9,399 nucleotides of DNA from NCBI GenBank assembly GCA_047635255.1, contig JBLIIR010000045.1:1-9399 (forward strand), in the 5' to 3' direction. Position numbers and translations under genes: made by a program. The notes beneath the pieces were generated by a model. That model did no database searches, was not told where the DNA came from, and saw nothing but the letters and a program-made list of their open reading frames with translations. This document shows positions 1 through 7,332 of the stretch, in pieces; position 1 is the stretch's first letter; every line of letters starts with the position of its first letter. The DNA is from Porticoccus sp047635255. GTDB lineage: Bacteria; Pseudomonadota; Gammaproteobacteria; Pseudomonadales; Porticoccaceae.

Positions 1-112
1 ATTATGGCATTTATTTCAACTGAACTGGACATTCCGCTGACTAACAATAAGAATGTAATCTAAACAAACAAACAACGTCGATGATTTTGCAGTAGAACCT
101 AAAGGCTGGTGG

Positions 113-1252
113 ATGTCGTCACTTTTATTTGAAAAAAAATATGTGGATATAAACAGCATTGGCGCACGCTTGACCGCAATAATGGTCACATTAAGTGCTA
201 CGGCATATTTGATCAACATACCTCTAATCTTGGCGCTAGCAGCCAAAGATTTAGGCCTTACCCAGACAATGCCTTTATGGCTCGGAGGGGTTTTTTTGGG
301 CGGCGTTGCTCTGGCTATGACGCTGTCGACTTTTTTTATTTTACTGGTGAGCTGGAGATCGCTGATATTTATAAGCGGGATTATGGGCTTAATAAGTTTT
401 GCGCTACCTATATTTGTATCGGGCTTTACTTTTTTATTGGTCTGCCAGGGATTAGCGGGTATTTTTGTTGGTACTAGTTGCGCAGTAGCCATTGCCTGCC
501 TTGGGGCAAGTCTTAACCCTATCCGTAGTTATGCGTTGGTTTTGAGCCTTCAGGCCGGTGTAGTTGCACTTGCAGCCTACCTGTTACCTCCGTCGATCGC
601 TGAGAAAATGAGCTTTAATGACGCACTAATCGCTGCTTCATGCATATGTTTGGTGCCAGTGGTGTTAAGTCGAATGATGCCCGTAGGATTGAAAACAGAG
701 AGAGTAAAATTGCTTGTTGTCGATGAGAGCAAGGCACCTGTTCTCTTTGCGCTGTTTGCAGTGTTGTTAATATTTTTTGGCGGCAATGTGGTGCGCGGTA
801 CCATAGAGCCCATAGCCTATGGGGCAGGCCCTCATATGGCATTTTTGGCATTGGCTAGCAGTTTGGGGGCTTTGATTGCAGCGTTAATGGATATTCGATC
901 TAGTTATGCTAAGCCCGCAATAGTAGCTTTAGGGCTTGCTGTTGTTATTCTAGTGATAGGGTTGTCTGGGAATTTGCCACAACGACTTATGTTCGTTGCC
1001 TTTTGTTTTGTTGGAGGGGCGTGGAATTTTTCTGCTGCCTATGCGATGGGATTGACAGCTAAACTGGACTGCAGTCATCAATATGCGCCACTAATAGTTA
1101 CGATGCAGATTATAGGTAATGTTGCTGGTTTAACCATCATTGGATCGCTTGACGCTGGCAAGCCTTATATTGCGACCTGTTTCGCTTGGGCGTTAGCTAT
1201 TTTTATTATTTTGCTGTTAGCAAGACCCAAGAGCAGCGAGCTGTACAAATGA
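113..1252 (+). CDS. Divergent MFS-like 12-helix transporter
   Basis: This 379-residue protein is almost entirely hydrophobic. By eye it has about twelve membrane segments, at roughly residues 20-45, 53-80, 83-102, 104-131, 138-158, 171-190, 208-235, 238-261, 267-286, 291-316, 324-346 and 350-370. A longer, more polar link near residues 190-207 separates two halves of six. Length and 6+6 layout fit the major facilitator superfamily in the inner membrane. The usual loop 2-3 signature (G-x3-D-R/K-x-G-R-R) is not recognisable: the link near residues 78-83 is short and has one arginine and no aspartate. The substrate cannot be predicted. The ATG at 113 is preceded by a purine-rich GGCTGGTGG, and no longer start is convincing. 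Its TGA overlaps the srkA start as ATGA, so the two are probably co-transcribed and translationally coupled. Membrane transporter is secure; MFS membership is likely. Confidence 0.8.
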   Translation: MSSLLFEKKYVDINSIGARLTAIMVTLSATAYLINIPLILALAAKDLGLTQTMPLWLGGVFLGGVALAMTLSTFFILLVSWRSLIFISGIMGLISFALPIFVSGFTFLLVCQGLAGIFVGTSCAVAIACLGASLNPIRSYALVLSLQAGVVALAAYLLPPSIAEKMSFNDALIAASCICLVPVVLSRMMPVGLKTERVKLLVVDESKAPVLFALFAVLLIFFGGNVVRGTIEPIAYGAGPHMAFLALASSLGALIAALMDIRSSYAKPAIVALGLAVVILVIGLSGNLPQRLMFVAFCFVGGAWNFSAAYAMGLTAKLDCSHQYAPLIVTMQIIGNVAGLTIIGSLDAGKPYIATCFAWALAIFIILLLARPKSSELYK

Positions 1253-2283
1253 TTAATGGTAATGTGCAAGAACCAGAAGAGGATGCAGTTGATAGCAGCG
1301 ACCCCTTGTCACATCCATTTGATAGTCTGACGCCTAATTTTATTCTTGATGCCATGGAAAGTCGCGGCTATCTCAGTGATGGCCGACTGTTTCCCTTGAA
1401 TAGCTATGAAAATCGCGTGTACCAAATTGGCATCGAAGACGAAGCTCCATTGATTGGAAAATTTTATCGTCCAAATCGATGGACCACAGAACAAATTCTT
1501 GAAGAACACCAGTTTTGCTTTGAGTTAGTAGAACAAGAACTACCAGTGGTTGCCCCCATATTGAGCGATAAAGGGCAAAGTTTATTTCAACATGAAGGGT
1601 TTAGTTTTGCACTTTTCCCTAGAAAGGGTGGACATGGCCCCGAACTAGACAATCTTGATAATTTATATTTGCTGGGCAAACTGCTAGGCAGAATACATGC
1701 AATAGGTGCCGTGAGACCCTTCATTTTTCGTCATACGTTAAATAGCCATACCTTTGGACATGAGCCATCCATGTTGGTGAGTGAGCAATTTATTCCAAAA
1801 GAACTAAAAGCATCTTATGATTCGCTCATCAAAGATGTTATGCAAGCGGTAGATGAAAGCATCAGTAATGCTGGCACTATTCAGCATATACGTGTCCATG
1901 GTGATTGCCATGCAGGCAATATTTTATGGAGGGATGGTAATGCCCATTTCGTAGATCTTGATGACACATTTATGGCTCCTGCCATTCAGGATATATGGAT
2001 GCTGCTATCAGGAGATAGAGATCGACAGGCTGCCCAGTTATCAGAAATTATAGATGGCTATAATGAATTTTTTGACTTTCATCCGCGAGAGCTTCAGTTA
2101 ATTGATGCGCTGAGAACACTGAGAATGATTAATTATACCGCCTGGATAGCTAGACGGTGGAGTGACCCTGCTTTTCCTATGGCCTTTCCTTGGTTTAATA
2201 CTATTCGTTTTTGGAGTGAGCATATCTTGGAATTACGAGAGCAGTTTGCAGCTCTAAATGAGCCAACACTGCAGGTGCTCTAA
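1249..2283 (+). CDS. srkA: Stress response kinase A (YihE/RdoA family)
   Basis: This is a 344-residue protein kinase-like enzyme of the APH/choline kinase fold. In E. coli, SrkA is a cytoplasmic Ser/Thr kinase that protects stressed cells from death and is linked to the Cpx envelope response. Visible family features are PLNSYENRVYQ (about residues 49-59), K71 in GKFYRP (the likely ATP-binding lysine), WTTEQILEEHQF (78-89), the catalytic loop HGDCHAGNILWRDG (217-230, with D219 and N224) and the metal-binding DLDD (236-239). The C-terminal ARRWSDPAFP segment is also typical. I chose the ATG at 1249 because it forms an ATGA overlap with the transporter stop. The frame stays open to an ATG at 1186, but that start lies well inside the transporter. 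Compared with the E. coli protein there are roughly 20 extra acidic residues at the N terminus. Identification is firm. Confidence 0.95.
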   Translation: MINGNVQEPEEDAVDSSDPLSHPFDSLTPNFILDAMESRGYLSDGRLFPLNSYENRVYQIGIEDEAPLIGKFYRPNRWTTEQILEEHQFCFELVEQELPVVAPILSDKGQSLFQHEGFSFALFPRKGGHGPELDNLDNLYLLGKLLGRIHAIGAVRPFIFRHTLNSHTFGHEPSMLVSEQFIPKELKASYDSLIKDVMQAVDESISNAGTIQHIRVHGDCHAGNILWRDGNAHFVDLDDTFMAPAIQDIWMLLSGDRDRQAAQLSEIIDGYNEFFDFHPRELQLIDALRTLRMINYTAWIARRWSDPAFPMAFPWFNTIRFWSEHILELREQFAALNEPTLQVL

Positions 2284-2293
2284 TAAATTTTTA

Positions 2294-2327
2294 AGCCATC
2301 GTTATGATACAACATGGCTATCTTTTT
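2294..2327 (+). terminator. Probable intrinsic terminator of the MFS-srkA unit
   Basis: The arm AGCCAT (2294-2299), a bulged C, then GTT (2301-2303) pairs with AAC (2311-2313) and ATGGCT (2314-2319). This gives a 9 bp stem with a 7-base loop. The plus-strand tail ATCTTTTT follows at 2320-2327. The stem is GC-poor, so termination may be weak. No matching U-tract sits directly after the stem on the minus strand, so it serves srkA rather than rpiA. The right arm overlaps the rpiA stop codon. Confidence 0.55.
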
Positions 2328-3022
2328 GCAGGGTAAAAAGTTTTTACGCCATCTTTGGTGCCTAGCAGCAAAATATCTGCAGGCCTTATTGCAAAAATAC
2401 CATTAGTCACAACACCAGTAATATGATTAATTTTTTCTTCCATGGCGCACGCTGAAGCTATTGGATGCAGGTGATGAATATCTAGGATGACATTTCCATT
2501 ATCGGTTATAATTCCTTGACGATAAACCGGATCTCCCCCTAGCTTGACAACTTCCCTTGCAACATGACTTCTGGCCACAGGGATGACTTCAATCGGCAAT
2601 GGAAAGTTTCCTAAGTGCTCCACCCACTTGGATTCATCAGCTATACATAAAAATTCTTGCGCTACAGCAGCAGTGATTTTTTCCCTTGTTAAGGCACCAC
2701 CACCACCCTTTATAAGCTCTAAATATTGATTTGTTTCATCAGCGCCATCTATATAGATGGCCACTTCATTGGCGGAATTTAAATCATAAACCTCTATGTT
2801 GTGGCGCTTGAGTAGTCGCTCTGAAGCCTCAGAGCTAGCAACTGCACCTCTAAATTCATTTTTATGCGACGCTAACAAATCAATAAAAAAATTAGCAGTA
2901 GAGCCGGTACCGATGCCAACAATACTGTCTATGTTTGTTTTGCTGAGGGTGTAGTCAACTGCTGCTTGCGCAACAGATTTTTTGAGAGAGTCTTGTGTAG
3001 TTAAGTCCATATCTAAAGTCAT
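2318..3022 (-). CDS. rpiA: Ribose-5-phosphate isomerase A
   Basis: This 234-residue cytoplasmic enzyme interconverts ribose-5-phosphate and ribulose-5-phosphate in the non-oxidative pentose phosphate pathway. The phosphate-binding loop GIGTGSTA is at about residues 36-43. The catalytic region carries DGADE (92-96) and KGGGGALTREK (105-115). Residues D92, D95, K105 and E114 align with the E. coli active-site residues D81, D84, K94 and E103 at a constant offset of 11. FPLPIEVIPVA and GGDPVYRQGIITDNGNVILD are further family hallmarks. The start is uncertain: ATG codons at 3022 and 3010 are both in frame and neither has a strong Shine-Dalgarno. Either gives a short N-terminal extension compared with the 219-residue E. 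coli protein. The gene is monocistronic, divergent from ilvA and convergent with srkA. Identification is firm. Confidence 0.97.
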   Translation of the reverse strand: MTLDMDLTTQDSLKKSVAQAAVDYTLSKTNIDSIVGIGTGSTANFFIDLLASHKNEFRGAVASSEASERLLKRHNIEVYDLNSANEVAIYIDGADETNQYLELIKGGGGALTREKITAAVAQEFLCIADESKWVEHLGNFPLPIEVIPVARSHVAREVVKLGGDPVYRQGIITDNGNVILDIHHLHPIASACAMEEKINHITGVVTNGIFAIRPADILLLGTKDGVKTFYPAKR

Positions 3023-3068
3023 AGTTGAGGTCTTTATTGTTGAGCCGCAAATGATGCACTTGTTTGTT

Positions 3069-3097
3069 ATTATACGGATCAGGGTACGAAATGATAG
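3069..3097 (-). promoter_or_regulatory. Predicted sigma70 promoter of rpiA
   Basis: On the minus strand a perfect -10 hexamer TATAAT lies at 3074-3069. A weak -35-like CTATCA (3097-3092) sits exactly 17 bases upstream. Transcription would start near 3062, giving a leader of about 40 bases before rpiA. The -10 match is seen directly; promoter activity is inferred. Confidence 0.5.
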
Positions 3098-3193
3098 AAA
3101 ATGTCGATCAGTGCTGGCTTTGCATGTAGTGAAAATTTACTATTAGCCCTAGACGGCCTAATCGATAAATTTTAAATTAAATAAAGAGCAAAA

Positions 3194-4705
3194 ATGCCTA
3201 AAAGTTACGTAAAACGAATTCTGGATGCTCAGATCTATGACCTGGTTGTAAGAACTCCTATAGACGAGGCTCCACAACTATCCTTGAGGCTTGGCAACCG
3301 CGTTCTATTAAAACGAGAAGACTTGCAGCCAATATTTTCTTTCAAATTGCGCGGGGCATACAACAAGATGTTGTCTCTTGGTAAGACTGAGCTAGCCAAA
3401 GGGGTTATTGCAGCTTCAGCAGGAAATCATGCTCAAGGTTTGGCTATGGCGGCACAAAAAATAGGCGCTAAGGCAACTATTGTCATGCCAACCACTACGC
3501 CGCAAATTAAAGTAAATGCAGTAAAAACTCTTGGAGCTACAGTCATATTACAGGGGGATAGTTATGATGAGGCTTCGGATTATGCTCAAAGACTAGTAAT
3601 TGAAAAAGAGATGACCTACATACATCCTTTTGATGATCCGGAGGTAATAGCGGGCCAGGGCACTATTGCTATGGAGATATTACAGCAAGTCCCTGAGCGT
3701 TTAGACGCTGTTTTTATAGCTGTAGGCGGCGGAGGCCTTTGCGCAGGTATGGCCGCTTACATCAAGACTGTTCGTCCTGAGATTAAGGTGATTGCTGTTG
3801 AGGCTGAAGATTCGGCTTGTTTAGATGCAGCTATGAAAGCGGGGCGCAGGGTTCGCTTAAAGAATGTTGGAATTTTTGCAGATGGTACGGCTGTAGCGCA
3901 AATTGGAAAAGAGACTTTTCGTATTTTAAAAGATACTATTGATGAAGTTATAACAGTTTCTATTGATGAAATTTGTGCCAGCATTAAAGATACTTTTGAT
4001 GATACTCGATCTATTTGTGAACCAGCTGGAGCCTTAGGGTTGGCTGGATTAAAGAAGTATGTAGAACGGACTGGGGCAAAAGGGCAGACATTGCTAGCTG
4101 TGGAGTGCGGCGCAAATATTAATTTTGATCGCCTCCGCTATATCTCTGAGCGTACTGAAATAGGAGAGAAAAGAGAGGCTATTTTAGCTGCCACTATTCC
4201 TGAAGAGCCAGGTAGTTTTAAGGCATTCTGCACTTCTTTAAACAAACGTAATATCACAGAATTTAATTATCGGATGGGCAGCGCGCCTCAGGCACATATT
4301 TTTGTTGGTGTCCAAGTCGCTTCAGATGATGATCGATATCGCCTAGTTGCAGATCTTGATGACAAAGGATATTCGGTGGCAGATATGACAGATAATGAAA
4401 TTGCCAAATTGCATATTCGCCATATGGTGGGAGGAAGAGCCAAAGAAGCCACTGATGAAATGATATTTACGTTTGAATTCCCAGAACGTCCGGGGGCATT
4501 AATGAAGTTTTTGACAAGATTGGGCGACCGTTGGAATATTTCTATGTTTCATTATCGCAATCATGGTTCGGCTGACGGAAAAGTGTTTGCAGGCCTCCAG
4601 ATTCCAGGAAAAGACAGGAAGAAGGCGCATATATTCCTTGATGATTTGGGGTATAGCTGGGCCGAGGAAACAAAAAATCCAGCTTATCAGTTATTTTTGA
4701 GCTAA
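3194..4705 (+). CDS. ilvA: Threonine ammonia-lyase, biosynthetic (threonine deaminase)
   Basis: This 503-residue PLP enzyme deaminates L-threonine to 2-oxobutanoate, the committed step to isoleucine. The PLP lysine is K51 in SFKLRGAYNKM. SAGNHAQGLA (about 75-84) and the phosphate-binding GGGGLCAG (about 178-185) complete the fold-type II catalytic domain. The C-terminal third holds two ACT-like regulatory modules, at about residues 325-397 (IPEEPGSFKAF) and 420-492 (FPERPGALMKF). This indicates the isoleucine-inhibited, valine-activated biosynthetic form rather than the short catabolic TdcB type. Length is close to E. coli IlvA (514). The ATG at 3194 follows AAAGAG at a suitable distance. The gene stands alone, divergent from rpiA, with no ilv partners. 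I see no attenuator leader peptide rich in Ile, Val or Leu upstream. Confidence 0.97.
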   Translation: MPKSYVKRILDAQIYDLVVRTPIDEAPQLSLRLGNRVLLKREDLQPIFSFKLRGAYNKMLSLGKTELAKGVIAASAGNHAQGLAMAAQKIGAKATIVMPTTTPQIKVNAVKTLGATVILQGDSYDEASDYAQRLVIEKEMTYIHPFDDPEVIAGQGTIAMEILQQVPERLDAVFIAVGGGGLCAGMAAYIKTVRPEIKVIAVEAEDSACLDAAMKAGRRVRLKNVGIFADGTAVAQIGKETFRILKDTIDEVITVSIDEICASIKDTFDDTRSICEPAGALGLAGLKKYVERTGAKGQTLLAVECGANINFDRLRYISERTEIGEKREAILAATIPEEPGSFKAFCTSLNKRNITEFNYRMGSAPQAHIFVGVQVASDDDRYRLVADLDDKGYSVADMTDNEIAKLHIRHMVGGRAKEATDEMIFTFEFPERPGALMKFLTRLGDRWNISMFHYRNHGSADGKVFAGLQIPGKDRKKAHIFLDDLGYSWAEETKNPAYQLFLS

Positions 4706-4727
4706 GATCACATTCTAGTGGGAGCGA

Positions 4728-6152
4728 TCACTCTGCACCAATGACCAACAAATCTGACAGTTGGCGAATTTGTATCGCATCAATTCCTGACCCAGCTAAA
4801 GCATCCGATATTACTACAACCCTATCTTCGGGCGAAAATTCTGTACGTGTCATAAGAATTTTGGCAGCAGTTGCTAGAGTTTTTTCTGGGTCCTCGCTGA
4901 AAGTTATTCGAAAACTAAGCACATTTCGGTTGAGTACTAGCTGGCGACGAGTGCGGCTATCATTAGTAAAAGCGCAAATAATAGGAGTTTGCGGATGGCA
5001 GTTAGTCACATAGTTAGCCATTTTCCCGCGTCTTGTAGGAACAATAATAGCTTTTGCTTTAATAGATTCAGCTAATTTTACTGCAGCAGACGCAATCTCT
5101 GCATGATCATTCTCTAGCTCCAAATCTTTAACAAACTGTAGACCCGGACTCTGTTCTATTGATTGAGTGATTCGAGAGAGTATTTCGACACACTTCACAG
5201 GATATTTTCCCATGGCGCTCTCGCCTGACAACATTATAGCATCGGCTTCTTCGTAGACAGCATTAGCCACATCCGTAACTTCAGCTCTAGTAGGTATTGG
5301 ATTCTCTATCATGGATTCCAGCATGTGTGTTGCAACAATTACACGTTTGCCTCGTTGTGCGCAAAGTCGAATAATTCGACGCTGAACTCTTGGTAATTTT
5401 TCGATTGCAATTTCAACACCAAGATCTCCACGCGCCACCATTACGCCATCTGATATGTTAACAATATCACTAAGATTCTTTACACCTTCTTGGTCTTCTA
5501 TTTTTGAGATAATCTTGATTTTATCAACCTTGTCACCCAGTAGCACTCTCAATTGTTCGACATCTGCTGTATTTCTAACAAATGAGAGTGCGATGAAGTC
5601 CACTTCTTGTTCTATGGAGAATAAAATATCACGCTTATCTTTTTCAGTAATTGCTGGCAAGTTGACTCGAATACCGGGCAGATTGACATGGCGCTTACTT
5701 TTTAAAATACCACCATCAATAACTTTGCATTGCATGATTCGGTCTTCTTTGCTTAGAACCTCTAGATTGATGAGACCGTTATCAACTGTAATCATATCTC
5801 CGATGGTTACATCGTTTATTAAATCCTCGTAGTTGACGCTTATTGAAGTCGATTCAACATCTTCTTCCCCGCGAGCTACAATAGAGATTACATCATTTTT
5901 TTTCAGATTAAGTTCTTGTTTTATGTCCCCTGTACGAATTTCTGGACCCTGGGTGTCCATAAGAATAGCAATAGGGTTGGGGAGTTTTTTGTTTAGGGTG
6001 CGGACTGATTTTATAACCCGTGTATGAGACTCATGGTTTCCATGAGACATGTTCAGGCGAACAATATTCATACCGGCTTCAGCCAGCTGCTGTAGCATAG
6101 AAAATGACTCTGAAGCTGGCCCGATGGTGCAGATAATCTTAGTTTTTCTCAT
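4728..6152 (-). CDS. pyk: Pyruvate kinase
   Basis: This 474-residue glycolytic enzyme transfers phosphate from phosphoenolpyruvate to ADP, giving pyruvate and ATP in the cytoplasm. Key features are the N-terminal RKTKIICTIGPASES, NMSHG (34-38), DTQGPEIRTG (66-75), the signature IKIISKIEDQEGVKNL (212-227; catalytic K217, metal ligand E219), MVARGDLGVEI (238-248; metal ligand D243) and ATHMLESM (274-281, with T275). MLSGESAMGKYP (307-318) and a C-terminal allosteric domain (about 350-474) follow. Position 276 is His where E. coli PykF has Gln. The effector-site segment VPTRRGKMANYV (371-382) differs from the PykF loop, so I do not assign fructose-1,6-bisphosphate control or choose between PykA and PykF. 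The start lies 11 bases after the fthC stop, so co-transcription is likely. It converges with ilvA. Confidence 0.97.
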   Translation of the reverse strand: MRKTKIICTIGPASESFSMLQQLAEAGMNIVRLNMSHGNHESHTRVIKSVRTLNKKLPNPIAILMDTQGPEIRTGDIKQELNLKKNDVISIVARGEEDVESTSISVNYEDLINDVTIGDMITVDNGLINLEVLSKEDRIMQCKVIDGGILKSKRHVNLPGIRVNLPAITEKDKRDILFSIEQEVDFIALSFVRNTADVEQLRVLLGDKVDKIKIISKIEDQEGVKNLSDIVNISDGVMVARGDLGVEIAIEKLPRVQRRIIRLCAQRGKRVIVATHMLESMIENPIPTRAEVTDVANAVYEEADAIMLSGESAMGKYPVKCVEILSRITQSIEQSPGLQFVKDLELENDHAEIASAAVKLAESIKAKAIIVPTRRGKMANYVTNCHPQTPIICAFTNDSRTRRQLVLNRNVLSFRITFSEDPEKTLATAAKILMTRTEFSPEDRVVVISDALAGSGIDAIQIRQLSDLLVIGAE

Positions 6153-6163
6153 GGTAAATTTTC

Positions 6164-6799
6164 TTATTTTTTTATTGATTCTAGTGGTAGTAGTTTATGC
6201 TGTGAGTGTATTTGTACTGAAATTTTTTCACTAGGATAAATGACACTTTTTTCGGTTACAATAGCTTGTAACTGGATGTCCCAAGGCCGCTTATTAATAC
6301 TACCAGTTTCTTGGCAACTTTGTGCGAGCCCTACAAGTTTAGTAAGGCGTTGCTGAAACTGCAGTGTTCTGTCATAAAATCCGCCACCCATACCTATCCT
6401 ATTGCAAGAATGATCAAATGCAACTAATGGCAACAGAATTAGATCAATGGCAAATGCGGGTGTAATTTTTGCCTTTCGAAGAAGAGGTTCTTTTATTCCA
6501 TATCGATTAATTGATAAAAAGTCAGCACTGTTATGTCGAGCAAAATACAAACGATTCTGTTTGAGCGGATGCAGTATGGGTAAATAGCATTCTTTTCCGG
6601 CAGCTTCAGCTATACTCATAGCAAATCCTGGATCTATTTCTCCATCATGGGCAATATAAAATGCAATGCGTTTGCTATTGCAAAAGGGAGGAAACGTGGA
6701 GAGTTGCTTAGCAATATTTTCCCCAGCAGTTGTTTGCTGCTTTGGAGTAAGCAAGCGACGTTTTTCACGCATTAGCTGGCGTATGGCAATCGTATCCAT
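6164..6799 (-). CDS. fthC: 5-formyltetrahydrofolate cyclo-ligase
   Basis: This 211-residue cytoplasmic enzyme (E. coli YgfA family) converts 5-formyl-THF to 5,10-methenyl-THF with ATP, returning a folate storage or inhibitor form to the one-carbon pool. The N-terminal basic segment RQLMREKRR, HDGEIDP (51-57), the nucleotide and folate-binding region LLPLVAFD (122-129) and the diagnostic glycine loop GMGGGFYDRTL (136-146) are all present. The C-terminal PWD near 172-174 is also typical. It begins about 22 bases after the 3' end of 6S RNA, the same order as ssrS-ygfA in E. coli, where the two are co-transcribed and the RNA is processed out. The ATG at 6799 has only a weak AAAGAA-type ribosome site. 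Length is slightly above the E. coli protein. Identification is firm. Confidence 0.96.
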   Translation of the reverse strand: MDTIAIRQLMREKRRLLTPKQQTTAGENIAKQLSTFPPFCNSKRIAFYIAHDGEIDPGFAMSIAEAAGKECYLPILHPLKQNRLYFARHNSADFLSINRYGIKEPLLRKAKITPAFAIDLILLPLVAFDHSCNRIGMGGGFYDRTLQFQQRLTKLVGLAQSCQETGSINKRPWDIQLQAIVTEKSVIYPSEKISVQIHSQHKLLPLESIKK

Positions 6800-6821
6800 A
6801 AGAAGTTCTTTGTTTATTAGG

Positions 6822-6995
6822 TGTCCCCGAAGATACCGCTATTGATTGCGCCTTGAACCGAAAGGTCCAAGGTGGCAGGTTCAGCGATACATTAGGCTTT
6901 CCGTCATGCGGACATGCACACCGTATCGGCTTAAACCCTCCAGGTTATAAGTTATCGGCTCAAGGACTCATCAACTGGCGAGTACTCCAGGGCGC
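6822..6995 (-). ncRNA. ssrS: 6S RNA
   Basis: This RNA of about 174 nt lies between zapA and fthC, its conserved gammaproteobacterial position. 6S RNA mimics an open promoter and sequesters sigma70 RNA polymerase in stationary phase. Supporting sequence on the minus strand: GAGCCGATA (6961-6953), as at the central bubble of known 6S RNAs, and a 9 bp apical hairpin CCTTGGACC-TTTC-GGTTCAAGG (6872-6851), the counterpart of the E. coli CCTTGAACC hairpin. A long terminal helix pairs CCCTGGAG and TCGC (6992-6978) with GCGG and CTTCGGGG (6839-6825), with a small internal bulge. GTGTGCATGTCCGC and GACGGAAAGCC between them also resemble pseudomonad 6S. The ends are estimated from helix closure and the upstream -10. 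No U-tract follows, so the 3' end is probably made by processing of a readthrough transcript into fthC. Confidence 0.9.
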
Positions 6996-7001
6996 AAAAG
7001 C

Positions 7002-7030
7002 ATTATACCCTGAAGGGATTATAAAGTGGA
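7002..7030 (-). promoter_or_regulatory. Proximal 6S RNA promoter
   Basis: A perfect TATAAT at 7007-7002 on the minus strand has a 3/6 -35 match (TCCACT, 7030-7025) at 17 bases. Transcription would begin at about 6995, matching the 5' end predicted from the 6S closing helix. The fit between -10 and RNA end makes this the more convincing of two tandem candidates. Confidence 0.65.
7018..7023 (-). promoter_or_regulatory. Second -10 box overlapping the zapA stop codon
   Basis: A second perfect TATAAT lies at 7023-7018, exactly 16 bases upstream of the first, and includes the zapA TAA stop. I see no good -35 or extended -10 for it. It could give a 6S precursor about 16 bases longer, in the manner of the tandem promoters of E. 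coli ssrS, or it may be a chance AT-rich match. Confidence 0.35.
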
Positions 7031-7327
7031 CGATTCTTCGAAGCTTTGGAGGGCGGCAGAAACTTTTTTATCGAGATCTAACGTAAATTTACTGGGAGAA
7101 CTTCCTGCAGCAAGTTTAATTTCGAGTTTCGAAATCTCATAGGTCAGATTCAACGCTGCCATTACAGCAATTCTTTCAGCACCAATAACACTGCCACTAT
7201 TACGGATGGCTCGCATTTTCTCATCAAGTTTTTTCGCAGATTCCATGAGCGCGTTATGCTCTTCTAGAGGGCAGCTTACCTGATAGTCTTTGTCTAAAAT
7301 ATGGATATCGACTGTTTGTTGGTTCAC
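7019..7327 (-). CDS. zapA: Cell division protein ZapA
   Basis: This 102-residue FtsZ-ring-associated protein bundles FtsZ protofilaments at midcell. The N-terminal globular part has the typical VDIHILDKDYQVSCP strand pattern, followed by an alanine- and lysine-rich stretch (AKKLDEKMRAIRNSG). The conserved ERIAVMAALNLTYEI helix (about 51-65) leads into the C-terminal coiled coil. Length is in the normal ZapA range. The start codon is GTG (7327-7325), with AAAGAGA about ten bases upstream. It begins 5 bases after the stop of the upstream coiled-coil gene, so the two are surely co-transcribed. Its stop codon lies inside a candidate 6S RNA -10 box. Identification is firm from sequence and from position beside 6S RNA. 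Confidence 0.93.
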   Translation of the reverse strand: MNQQTVDIHILDKDYQVSCPLEEHNALMESAKKLDEKMRAIRNSGSVIGAERIAVMAALNLTYEISKLEIKLAAGSSPSKFTLDLDKKVSAALQSFEESSTL

Positions 7328-7332
7328 GATTT

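Noticed and set aside
1..112. Upstream gene tail or promoter for the transporter
   Set aside because: A frame open from the window edge ends at 61-63, but it gives only 20 unrecognised residues. TGGACA at 26-31 with TAAGAA at 48-53 is too weak to call a promoter. I see nothing firm here.
16..492. Long minus-strand open frame opposite the transporter
   Set aside because: The plus strand encodes a coherent 12-helix protein here. The reverse translation is low-complexity and has no recognisable domain.
3091..3129. A 12-codon plus-strand frame (MIENVDQCWLCM) upstream of ilvA as a possible attenuator leader peptide
   Set aside because: It has one Ile, one Val and one Leu, no run of regulatory codons, and no terminator/antiterminator pair before ilvA.
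4741..6234. Several plus-strand open frames opposite pyk
   Set aside because: They are shadows of pyruvate kinase, whose minus-strand frame carries all the catalytic motifs.
6853..7086. Plus-strand 77-codon open frame opposite 6S RNA and the end of zapA
   Set aside because: It lies antisense to a structured RNA, resembles no recognised protein and lacks a ribosome site.
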